Part shown: positions 23,215-33,232 of the stretch, one piece after another
How the letters are laid out: every line of letters starts with the position of its first letter
How positions within the stretch are numbered: the first letter of the stretch is position 1
Made by a program: the position numbers and the translations under genes
Assembly: GCF_902459505.1 (NCBI RefSeq)
Contig: NC_047100.1
Location: 29,760,469 to 29,824,468 of the forward strand
Direction of reading: 5' to 3'
Origin: Geotrypetes seraphini
Taxonomy: Eukaryota > Chordata > Amphibia > Gymnophiona > Dermophiidae
Length of the DNA stretch: 64,000 nt
Notes under the pieces: generated by a model
What the model was told of the DNA's origin: nothing
What the model saw: only the letters and a program-made list of their open reading frames with translations
The model's database searches: none

Positions 23215-23689
23215 ACATAATTGCAATGGTATATCACTAATAATAAAACCCTAAGAGCGCATGCGCACTTCTACCTATGTGATCCGTAGCTCCGTGGCTG
23301 GCAGAGAAATGTTAAAGGGTGCGTCGCGTGCGCATGTTCGGAGCTGACATCAGGGAGAGAAGGAGACGGCAGCAACCGAGCGACTGAGCTAGGGGAGGGA
23401 AAGCCACAACCACTACCGCTCCCTGGTCGCACGGTCTTGTCCTCTGCCTCCACTCTCCCCTCTGTGTCAGAGCACCGTTGCAGATCGCAGGAGCCGCGCT
23501 CTCTGCCTCCCCAGCAGTGAACCAACATCCCATACCTCTAAATTTGAGTTGGTTGGGTGGGTTGAAGATGAGGATCTGTTTATTCGCTGCCATGGCGCTG
23601 GAGGCTGGTGGCGCTGCCACAGAGTGGGGGTGGGGTGGGCTGGGGGGAGGGGAGAGGGAGGCCAAAGGAAGGGGAGCGGGCGGGGAACA

Positions 23690-24715
23690 GGAGGGAGGGA
23701 AAGAGACAGAAAGACAGACACAGACAGCGGCCAAGGAGAGAGAGAAAGAGAGAAAGACAAACAGACAATGGCCAAGGAGAGAGAAAGAGAAAAAAAGACA
23801 TAGACAGCGGTCAACGAGAGAGACAGAAAGACAGCGTCCAACGAGAGAAAGAGATAGAAAGACACACAGACAGCGGCTAAGAGGAGAAAGAGACAGAAAG
23901 ACATACAGCACACAGACAGCGGCCAAGGAGAAAGAGAGAAAGAAAGACAGCGGCCAACGAAAGAGACAGAAAGACACACAGACATCGGCCAAGGAGAGAG
24001 AGAGACAGAAAAAAAGGCAGACAGCATCCAACGAGAGAAAGAGACAGAAATACACACAGACAGCGGCCAACAAGACAGAAAGAGACAGACAGACAGCGGT
24101 CAAGGAGAGAGAAAGAAAGACACACAGACAGCCACCAAGAAAAGAGAGAGACAGAAAGACAGCGGCCAACGAGAGAGAAAGAGACACAGACAGCAGCCAA
24201 GGAGAGCGAGAGACAGAAAGACAGACAGCGGCCAAGGAGAGAAAGAGACAGAAAGACAGACACATAGACAGCGGCCAAGGAGAGAGAGACAGAAAGACAG
24301 CGGCCAACGAAAGAGACAGAAAGGCACACAGTGAGAGAGAGACAGAAAGAGACAGATAGACAGCATCCAATGAGAGAGAGAGAAAGACAGACACACAGAC
24401 AGCGGCCAAGGAGAGAGAGAGAGACAGAAAGACAGACACACAGTGGCCAAGGAGAGACAGAAAGAAACAGACAGCGGCCAACGAAAGAGACAGAAAGACA
24501 CACAGACAGCAGCCAAGGAGAGAAAGACAGAAAGACAGACAGACAGCGGGCAAGGAGAGAAAGACAGACAGACAGCGGCCAAGGAGAGAGAGAGACAGAA
24601 AGACACACAGACAGCGGCCAAGGAGAGAGACAGACAGCTGCCAAGGAGAGAGAGAGAGAAAGAAAGACACACAAACAGCGGTCAAGAAGAGAGAGAGAGA
24701 CAGAAAAACACGTAA
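23690..24715. repeat. Purine-rich minisatellite, about 1 kb
   Basis: The plus strand repeats variants of AGACAGAAAGACACACAGAC and AGCGGCCAAGGAGAGAGAG about 25-30 times, with unit lengths of roughly 30-45 bases. The array holds almost no T. This asymmetry keeps both strands free of stops and creates very long false open frames (up to about 470 codons on the minus strand). Confidence 0.9.
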
Positions 24716-25584
24716 GGACATCATGTTTATAGTTTTTATTCATGTATTTCTATATGTATTTTGAATTTATATAAATAAAAGATTGTTTGTCTCAAGGTTA
24801 ATGCGTTCTATCCGACTCCTCACTTGTTCCTTCGTTGTTGGATTTTACGTGGGGTTTCTGTTCCCTTAGCTTTTCCAGAGAAAACACACTAGGCAGAGAA
24901 GAATTTTGATATTATCTTTTAGCATAAATTTCTCTCTATAGATTGCATCTAAAGGTTTTCTTTCTTTAAGACTTTTAGACTTCTTTAGTAAACAATTGGC
25001 AGAATGGTGAATGTTAATTAGCTTGCATTACAATCCAGTATTAAGAATATTGAAATTGTCAGCTGAAAACTCCTTATGATTCATTCTTTAAGAGTACATA
25101 TTATCAAATGATTTTGTATATTTTCAGATACATGTTTATCTTCTTTAACCGAAATGGATCAACTCTTTTAATACTTTGTAACATTTCTTTAAAAAATGTT
25201 ATCTTTCAAAAAGCTCAGAAATTTTCTTCATCTGAAATAATCCCGCTGTCTAAGGGAATGTGCTGACTAAGTATTGGAGAGATGACGTACCAGTCATTTC
25301 AAACAGTATATAAGCAAAAACCCAACCCTGGTTCTTTGGAGATCCTTCTCCACAAGCAGGGCTGACTTAAGTCCAGTGTGCGAAAAGATCCTCCTCATAC
25401 AAAGGGCAATTATTGGTTAAGTTTTATGGAAATGCATATAATTAATTGGCAGTTTAATTTTAATGTAAAATAAATAATTTTATAGAAAAAATGCATACCT
25501 CTGTGTGAGTTATTGGCTTAGGAAGTAATCATGTTGAGTGGGGACGTGGTTTCCCCATGCTCAAGAGACAAAACAGAGCACTCT
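24716..25584. other. AT-rich, no supported feature
   Basis: No coding frame or known repeat was recognised. A TATATAAG word at about 25309 could be a core promoter element, but nothing downstream supports a gene. Confidence 0.35.
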
Positions 25585-25770
25585 GTAGGGTGCCATTGGG
25601 ACCACATCTAATATTCAATTACGTAATTTAATTTAAATTTGTTATACTGTCATGTTTCGGGTGTTGTTTTAATTTAATTGCTCTTGGACTATTTTTTGAC
25701 ATCGCTAGCACACATAATTAATAGAAAATGAAAGGGAGAGTTAGAGATGTAGCATGGACTCTGGACTTTA
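25585..25770 (+). repeat. Direct repeat, copy 1
   Basis: TTATACTGTCATGTTTC, GTGTTG, TTGGACTATTTTTTG and GTAGCATGGACTC recur in the same order at 26205-26400. The copies are about 620 bases apart and diverged. The family is unknown. Confidence 0.6.
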
Positions 25771-25984
25771 TTTGCTGGTTGGCAAAGTTCCAGAATTCCT
25801 GGGAATTCCTTGGCTACTCTTGAGTTCCTGTATATGGAAACTCTCACATATACATAGAGATATAAAAATTCTTCTTCTTCTTTTTTTGGGGGGGGCGTTT
25901 ATTTCAAACGAGGTTCTTTTTGGGTTATAATTATGTGAACATCTCTTTGATTTAGTTAGTGAGAAATAGCTCATTATCCCTCCT

Positions 25985-26085
25985 TTATGGTGCCAGCCAT
26001 GGCGGCAACAGCTTCGACCCTCATAGAATTTCTATGAGCATCGGAGCTGTTACTGCTTCGGTCGGCACTAAAAAAGGGGGGTATG
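25985..26085. repeat. Hairpin-bearing repeat end
   Basis: GACCCTCATAGAATTTCTATGAGCATC is a short perfect-stem palindrome centred at about 26026, bracketed by GCCAGCCATGG-type sequence and GGTCGGCACTAAAAA. It looks like the end of a foldback or MITE element lying between the two direct repeats. Confidence 0.4.
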
Positions 26086-26204
26086 TCATTTAATAAGGGA
26101 GCAATTTCATATGTGAAGTGAAATATTAATATTCTCTTGCATGTAATTTGCATTTCATAATATATTTCTAATTTTAAAATAATGAATAATAAAGTTTTAC
26201 CGAA

Positions 26205-26400
26205 AAACTCCCATAGGACCGCGTCTAATATAAATTCGTTATACTGTCATGTTTCAGGTGTTGCTTTAATTGCCCTTGGACTATTTTTTGAAACAAAGTT
26301 TTATCACAACATCAACGATTGCACTTGTAATTAATATAAAAATACCAAATAAAACAAAAAAGAGAGCATTAAAGAAGTAGCATAGACTCAGAGTTTAGTA
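26205..26400 (+). repeat. Direct repeat, copy 2
   Basis: This is the second copy of the segment at 25585-25770, with the same word order (TTATACTGTCATGTTTC, TTGGACTATTTTTTG, GTAGCATAGACTC) and small insertions between words. Confidence 0.6.
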
Positions 26401-26469
26401 CCCGAGTGTACGGTGGCTTAAGCTATGCTATTTGGAAGCATCTTTAGGCTTCATTCTGAGCTCTGTCTC

Positions 26470-26475
26470 TTTATT
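26470..26475 (-). terminator. Poly(A) signal AATAAA of the host gene with last exon at 26666
   Basis: TTTATT on the plus strand is AATAAA on the minus strand, about 190 bases past the TGA stop at 26666. This is a normal spacing for a short 3' UTR. Cleavage is expected at about 26445-26460. Confidence 0.6.
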
Positions 26476-26665
26476 AAGTGTGGTAAGAAGAGAAGAAAGA
26501 CTCACAGTACAGGCTTACTTTGAAATGGAAATATTTACAGATAAATAAAAATGGAAACTCAATAATCATTTTTTTAATTAAAAAAAATCCTAGCAGCAAG
26601 AACAGTGACAATTTCAAAGAAAATAATAAAACTGATCGCATCCTGGGGCCAAAGGCAAATCATCT

Positions 26666-26792
26666 TCACTCCAGTTCCTTGTATAGGGCAAACATTGCCT
26701 TCCTGACTGCATCCCGATATGATTCATTGGCAGGACGTTTCTGTGGCTTTCCCTGTGATGCGAGGTCTGCCTCCTTCCGCCCGCCCTTCCAC
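26666..26792 (-). CDS. Last coding exon of a multi-exon host gene, unidentified
   Basis: After a pyrimidine-rich acceptor (TTTTATTCAGCAG) the exon gives one base then 41 codons and TGA. The peptide starts WKGGRKEADLASQGKPQK and ends ESYRDAVRKAMFALYKELE, an amphipathic helical, basic C-terminus of the kind that is often conserved. A 3' UTR and AATAAA follow. It needs a preceding exon that ends with two bases of a codon. The exon at 46916-47302 ends with one base, so at least one unseen exon would lie between if both belong to the same gene. I do not recognise the family. A basic, possibly nuclear protein is a guess from composition. Confidence 0.6.
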
Positions 26793-26829
26793 CTGCTGAA
26801 TAAAATAAAATCATTTCATAGCCCTGTTG

Positions 26830-27430
26830 TCTCTGGGACTCTCAGATTATGTCAATCTCTTGCAGTCTCTGTAACCTTTAGATAAGACATCATCACATCT
26901 CTATGCTGTCTGCGACCCCATGGAAAAAAAATGTCAAATTCCCATATCTGAGCAGTTCACAATATATTGAGAAGTAAGCAAGTACTCCAAGTATTTTCCC
27001 TATATATTCCTGGAGCAATGAAAGGTTAAATGACTTGCTCAGGGCTACAAGAAGTGGCACTGGGCTTGATTCCAACCACTAGGTTACTCCTCCTCTGGTA
27101 TCTGTGACCATCATGGGACATTATACCTTTATGATATCTGTGCTAGTCTATCCCATAGGTTCCCAACACATTCCCAACATGCGGTACATGTACTCCCTGT
27201 GGCTACACACCAGGGCCCAACCACTGTCTTCCCATTTCTGCCATCATTTGCTCACCTGCCAGGATCCTGCTTTCCTAAGTCAGCAGCAGAAAGGTAAAAA
27301 GGAAACTGCATTCTTCTACATGTTCGCTCACCCGTGCTTTCTCAAAACTGTGGCTGCAAGCAAACGAAACAAACAAGGCACAGGGTCATAGCCTTATTGC
27401 ACTACTGGCGGCTCTTGCAGGGCCGGTTTC
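26830..27430. other. No supported feature
   Basis: Unique-looking sequence upstream of the last exon, probably intron. A 19-base stretch near 27255 is bounded by AG and GTGAGC, but it is too short to support as an exon. Confidence 0.4.
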
Positions 27431-28110
27431 CTATGATATCATTTCCTGTTTTGAAGGGGTAGGACTGGCAAGAGCTGCCAGTGAAATGCACAAAGGACCA
27501 GGTTTGTTTGCAGCCACAATGTTGGGGAGGTAGCAGTTTCCATTTCTTCTTGCCACTGCAGACACAGGAAGGCAGCGGCGAGGTAATGAGTGAGTGGAGA
27601 TGTCAGTGAAAGAATGAGTAACTGGGGATGGGGTAGAAGAGAGTGAGAACTGGCGGCAGCCATTCAGGGAGCGGCTTGGGCCCAGGCTGGAGCGCAAAAT
27701 GCTCGTTCCTGCCTTGTGCGCCGCTCGCCCCAAGATAATGAGGCAGCCATCCAGCAAGGGAGGGGCAAAAGAGCGGAAAGCTTGCTCCTGCCGATACAGC
27801 GCTGGGTCACCAGGATTTAAGGGGGGGATTTAAAAAGGTACGGGGGTGTGTGTGTAAAAAATTGTTAGTCAGCTGGGACAGATCCCTTCTATTCCGGCCT
27901 ACCATTAGACCACCAGAGGGGTACAGGGTACAGGGCAGGGTGGGGAGACAGAGTATAGAGCCTGGCAAGGAGTGTGGGGTTGGGTACAGACTCTGGTAAA
28001 TTTTGTTAAATATATTAGTATACCATTTGGCTCAGAATATTTTTTTCTTATTTTCCTCCTCTAAACCTAGGTGTGTCTTATAGTGCAAAAAATATGGTAA
28101 ATATTAAATA
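27430..28110. repeat. Composite repeat sequence related to the foldback family, plus a MITE end
   Basis: Words such as GAGCGGAAAGCTTGCTCCTG and GTGGCTGCAAACAAACC-type sequence echo the foldback at 8067-8422. At about 28066-28104, TAGGTGTGTCTTATAGTGCA with AAAAAATATGGTA matches a common vertebrate MITE terminus (GTGCGTCTTATAG... consensus). Boundaries are not definable. Confidence 0.4.
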
Positions 28111-28124
28111 AAAAAATAAAATAA

Positions 28125-28192
28125 AATAGTGATCTGTACCCTGTTGCTAAAATCTAAAGACTAGAGCGTGGCCAATGGTATGCCGATTTTTT
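28125..28192 (+). mobile_element. Old CR1 LINE, left part (split by L1)
   Basis: This encodes the CR1 reverse-transcriptase words corresponding to 'DW-VANV-PIFKKGS' (here DWSVANGMPIF). It continues in the same element at 38031 with GDPANYRLVSLASKL. The L1 lies between, flanked by a duplicated AAAAAGGTTCCATGGG. Confidence 0.75.
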
Positions 28193-28342
28193 AAAAAGGT
28201 TCCATGGGGGGGGCGTGGCTTAGCGTGCACACAAAATGGTCGTGTGATCGCAGCGCTCCTCTTACCTGGGCAACCGTTGAATAAATAAAGATATCCTTTT
28301 AAACTGTTTTCGGCTGAAAACATCGGAGAGGACAGCGGGAGC

Positions 28343-29182
28343 ATGGCGAGCACCCGACAGAGTAAGAGTGAAACCGGAGGGGCTGTGAAAAGGCAGAAGC
28401 AGGATCAAATTACCCCGAGTAAGGTTCCGCTTCCTGCTGATGTATCAGAGGAGTTAAGCAAAGCTGAAGTTATGGGGGAACTGAGGCAAATCAAACAAAT
28501 GCTGACAGAGACTGTGAGTAATATGGCAGAACTGAAGGAAGAAATCCTGAATATACACAGACAAATGGAAGTAGCTAATAAAAGAACAACAGAGTTAGAA
28601 GTTAAAATGGAGAGCTTAGAATGTGAAGGAAAAAGATGCAAAAATGACAGTTTGGAAATAATTCAATTGAAAAGTCAGCTGGAAGATTACGAAAACCATG
28701 GAAGAAGAAAGAATATAAAACTTTTTGGAATACAGGAAAATTTGGAAGGGAAAAATGCAATACAGTTTTTAGAAAATTTAATTCCTAGATTATTGCAGTT
28801 GGATTTCAAACAGCCTTTGGAAATAGAACGGGCACACAGGATTCCAATAAAGAGTCTGGAAAATCAAGGGAGACCAAGACCATTAATATTCAAGATGTTA
28901 AGATAACAGCAAGCAATAGAAATTTTAAATGCTGCCAAAAAAGATAAAATCTTAAACCATAAAGGATCCAAAATATGGTTTTTACCAGACTTTGCTAAAA
29001 ATACAGCAAATATTAGGAAGAAATTCCTTGATCTGAGATCTCAATTAAAGGAAAAAGGATATAAGTATGGGTTATATTACCCAGCAAAAATGAGGGTATC
29101 TTGTGGGGATAAATCTTTGTATTTTGTTGACCCGGAAAAACTAAAGACCTTTCTTTCAAAATCAGAACCTATGTCATTTTAG
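28343..29182 (+). pseudogene. L1 ORF1 (nucleic-acid-binding coiled-coil protein), one stop
   Basis: The ATG at 28343 follows a short leader. The first part is a basic N-terminus (MASTRQSKSETGG), then a heptad-rich coiled coil (TVSNMAELKEEILNIHRQME; about residues 45-110), then the RNA-binding core (NHGRRKNIKLFGIQENLEGK, AIQFLENLIP, IERAHRIP). A TAA at 28904 breaks the frame once. The same frame then continues (QAIEILNAAKKDKI, YPAKMRVS) to TAG at about 29180. The intact protein would be near 279 residues, usual for this family, which forms trimers that coat L1 RNA. Confidence 0.85.
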
Positions 29183-30605
29183 CACAATGGGTGTTGAAAT
29201 GAAGGGATAAATACTAAGACTGGATTGGTGGATATTGAACAAAAAATTAAATATAAAGAACTATGGGACTTTTGTTTGTTGGAAAAAGAAGAATATGCAA
29301 CAAAGAACAGGAAATAAAAATGGACAAGTGAAAAAGAAAATAAAAGAATGTAAAGAAGAAAGAAGGATAGACTGGAAAGACATTAAAGTGAAGTTATTAG
29401 ACTGAACTTTTAGGAGACTGAAAGATGGATGGTTGGAGTAAAGAATGAACAAGAAGGATTAAAGGACTGGACAAATTAACACAAAAGGAAAAGTGAAGAC
29501 TGAATAGGAAAATAAATAGATGTGAAGAAGAAGAAAGCAGGACTGATAGACTAAAAGGATATTATAAAAAAAAAATGAATGACAATTGGCAGTCAAAAGT
29601 CTTTAAGAGTGGATGGATGGAGATAAGAAATAAATATGAAAGTTCAGTTTATTTAATAAGTCAGAAAAGGAGAAAGTAAAGAATGAAAGGACAATAAGGA
29701 AAAGATTGCAGAATGGACTAATGATAGAAAGGACAAGTTATATGATATTTAAATGCAAGTAAAGGAAAGGAAAATGAATAATATAAAAGAAAGATACATA
29801 AGAATTTATTGGTAGCTGAAGGAATGTAAAGATTGATGTGATAATATAGTTTTAAAAAGATTGGATTTAATTTGGAGAAGAGGAAATATAAAAAGGGGGA
29901 AAAAAATATTTTGAAAATGAAATACAAATGTTTAAATACAAATAGAGGATAAAAACTTATAAAATTGAAGTTTGTTTTTTTTTAACAGAAATATATGAAG
30001 AGATGGATATTTGTTGTTGGATATTTAAAGGAGGATAGGAGAAGATGGATTAGATAATATAAGATATAGGAAAATGATACTTTTTATTAAATATATGACT
30101 ATGATAGAATTTTCTTGAATGAAATAAAATGTTGGGGGAATAAATTAGAGATTGGTGAAATGATAAAAATGCATTAATGGAATGTTAGGAAATAAATATG
30201 GTTATGTGACTAAAGGTTAAATAATAGATAGAGAAATTAATTACTTTAAAATGGAAAAAAAAGAAAAAAGGTTTTATGATTAGAAGAGAGATATAATTAG
30301 ATATATTGTGGAGAGGTAGTGAGTTTGTCTCAATAAAGGATAAAGGGGTTATTAATAAATATTGGTTGCCTGGGGGGGAGGGGGGAAGTTGGGATTACTA
30401 TCCAATGTGTGTCCTTAAGCAGTCATTATATTGGGGGGGGGAGGGATGGGAAGAAGGTGGGTATTAAAGATATTACTAGGATGATTAAGGAAAAGATTAA
30501 TAAGGGATTGGGTAATTTGGAGGTAAGAATGTGTGCCATGGGGAGAAGTTTTTTAGATCTTAGTTATGGAAGAAGGGAAGAGGAAGATTATGATAAGGAG
30601 TATAA
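29183..30605. other. AT-rich spacer between L1 ORF1 and ORF2
   Basis: About 1.4 kb of A- and G-rich sequence with no coding frame. It is longer than the inter-ORF spacer of most L1s, so it may include an insertion or an expanded untranslated region. No second transposon end is visible. Confidence 0.5.
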
Positions 30606-32800
30606 AATATATTATGTCTTTCTATTAATGTCAATGGCCTGAATCATGTAATCAAAAGGAAAAAGGTATTATCATTTTTAAAGAAGCAAAACGTGGATGT
30701 TTATTGTCTGCAGGAGACCCATCTTAATATAAAGGAATCACAGAAACTAACGGGTGGGTGGGTGAAAGAATGTTTTTTTGCTCCAGCAGAGGGTAAAAAA
30801 GCAGGAGTAGCAGTTCTTATAAATAAAAAGTGTATGGCCAATTTTAAGATAGTAAATTCGGACCCACATGGAAGATGGCTACATGTTGATATAAGTATGG
30901 GAAATAATGCCCTGGCGTTGTTCAATATATATGCCCCTAATTCGAATCAATCAGAATTCTTTAAAAAATTGCAGAGTATGTTGTTACCACTGGCTACTTC
31001 TAATTTAGTGGTGGCTGGAGATTTTAATGCTGTAATGGATCCATTAATGGATAAAAAACCAGGTAAAAGTATAAAATCTTTAGGTTTAGATAATTTGGTT
31101 CAATCATGTGATTTGAAGGATATATGGCGTATTCTTCATTTTAATGATCAGGAATTTTCATTTTGTTCACAGGTTCATAAATCATTTTCAAGAATAGATT
31201 ATATTTTTATTTCATCACATAAGGTGCAGCAAGTGATTAAGGCTTCCATTGATCCCATTATCATTTCGGATCATGCGGGAGTATGGATAGATTTACAATT
31301 AGATCAATTAGAAAATAGAAGACTTCTTTGGAGATTTGATAATGCATTGCTTGTGGATGAAAAATTTTTGGAAAATTTTAAAACACAAATTAGTGATTTC
31401 TTTCAAATTAATTTAGTGGAAGATACATCTATTGAAAATGTATGGGACGCTTTTAAAGCGACTATGAGAGGTCATATTATATCATATTCGGCTTTTGTTA
31501 GGAAACAGATTAAAAAACAGTATATAGAGTTAGAAAAAGAAATTAAAATACTAGAAACTAAATTGGTAAGCAAATGGGAACATGATGTATTACAAGCTCT
31601 TTTGAAAGCAAAAGGTAAATATAACGAATTAGCTTCAAAAATGATAAGAAGAGACTTGTTTTCCAAACAGACAATGTATTATGGAAATTCTAATAAGGCG
31701 GGAAGATTATTGGCAAATTATCTTAAAGCAAAAAAAAGAAGAACTAACATTAATGGGATAAAAGATGATAATGGTATAATAACCAATCAAACGGATATAA
31801 TTTTAAAGCAATTTCTAAAATTTTATAAGGACCTGTATTCTTCCGAGCCTTATTTGGAGAGGCAAAAAGATGGTAAAAATTTTTTAGATTTAATTATTGG
31901 ACCTAAGGTTCCTGATCATATAAAACGGAGTTTAGATGAACCTATATCATTAAAAGAATTAGAAACAGCGTTGAGATCTCTTAGAGTTGGATCCGCTCCA
32001 GGTGGTGATGGTTATACAGTAGAATTTTATAAAACATTTCAAAATGTCCTTTCCCCATATTTACTAAATTTATATCAGACACAACTTATAAAAGGTGATA
32101 TTAAAGGTACTATGGCTGAATCAATAGTAATTGTTTTGCCTAAGCCAAATAAAGATCCTACTTTGGTTTCAGACTACAGGCCTATATCTTTAATAAATGT
32201 GGATAATAAACTTTTGGCGAAAATTTTGGCTTTGAGATTAGCCAAAGCTCTCCCACATATTATAGACACGCATCAGACGGGTTTCGTTGCTAAAAGACAT
32301 TCCTCTAATAACTCTAGATTATTGTTTCATATGTTAAATTTATCAAAAAAATGGATGAACCGGCTTTTACAGTTTCCTTGGATGCAGAAAAAGCGTTTGA
32401 TAGGGTAGAATGGAATTTTATGTATCAGGCTTTAGAATGGTTTGGTATAGGTTCTGGATTTATACAAATGGTAAAAACATTGTATAGCTTCCCGATTGCA
32501 AGATTAAATATTAATAATATGATATCTGATGGTTTTCAATTGAAGAGGGGAGTTAGACAAGGTTGTCCTTTATCTCCTTTGTTATTTGATGTTGTATTAG
32601 AACCCTTATTGTTAGCAATACAGCAAGCAAGGGGGATACAGGGTATTCCATATTCTGATATGGAATATAAAATTTCGGCTTATGCGGATGATATTTTACT
32701 TTATTTGAGGAATCCAGAGTCTACCTTATCTTGTCTATTGGAATTAATTGATATGTTTGGCAAATTTTCAGGTTATAAAATTAATTGGAGTAAAGACTTT
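30606..32800 (+). pseudogene. L1 ORF2, 5' part: endonuclease and reverse transcriptase
   Basis: The endonuclease runs from SINVNGLNHVIKRKKVL through VYCLQETHLN, VAGDFNAVMD and ISDHAGVWIDL. The reverse transcriptase follows with LRSLRVGSAPGGDGYTVEFY, DYRPISLINVDNKLLAKILA, AEKAFDRVEW, GVRQGCPLSPLLFDVVLEPL and the active site AYADDILLYL at about 32675. A frameshift lies in the A run at 32344-32350. The frame is then cut by the CR1 at 32791 in the codons for INWSK and resumes at 36291 with SELIPL. Known role: target-primed reverse transcription. Confidence 0.92.
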
Positions 32801-33041
32801 AGCTTTTTCTGAAATACTGCCTGCATATGGAAAAGGAGAGCAAAGAGTGAAAAACACAGAGGACTTTAATAGATGGCTCAGAGCCTGGTGTCATCAAGAA
32901 GGCTTCAGGTACATAGGAGGATGGGGAAATACATGGAAGGACAAGAAGCTATATTGCACTGATGGGCTACATATTACTACAGCAGGAAAAAGAAACCTTG
33001 CAGAGAAATTTAGACAATATTTTTCTAGGCATTTAAACTAG
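32791..33041 (+). pseudogene. CR1-E ORF1, C-terminal remnant of the SGNH-esterase domain
   Basis: The frame gives LAFSEILPAYGKGEQRVKN, FNRWLRAWCHQEGFRYIGGW and then CTDGLHITTAGKRNLAEKF, the last block of a CR1 ORF1 SGNH/GDSL esterase, with the catalytic Asp-His pair in DGLH. Earlier catalytic blocks are missing because of 5' truncation. They can be seen in the sister copy at 43160-43370. Confidence 0.8.
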
Positions 33042-33232
33042 AAGGTGGGGGTGGTGTATGTACGAAGGACAATTATAGAGACCACCCCCGGCAAAAGAAA
33101 AGATGTGATAGTAGTAAAGGCTGCAACATAAGCAATATCAGCAACTCATTTCTTAGTATTGCAACGGAAAGTGAAACGACACAAAAATCCATACGAAAAA
33201 GGAGATTATCGCTGAAAAATAGCTGGAAAGCG

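Noticed and set aside
23312-24743. Very long minus- and plus-strand open frames rich in Cys/Leu/Ser or Arg/Glu/Lys
   Set aside because: They are translations of a purine-rich minisatellite. All frames stay open only because one strand almost lacks T, and the peptides are pure repeat.
27250-27275. 19-base exon between a TTAG acceptor and GTGAGC donor
   Set aside because: It is too short to support, and the surrounding words recur nearby in repeat sequence (GCAGCCACA at about 27350 and 27510).
32748-33041. Apparent fusion frame starting in L1 and ending in CR1
   Set aside because: It arises at the insertion junction by chance continuation of frame and is not a designed fusion gene.
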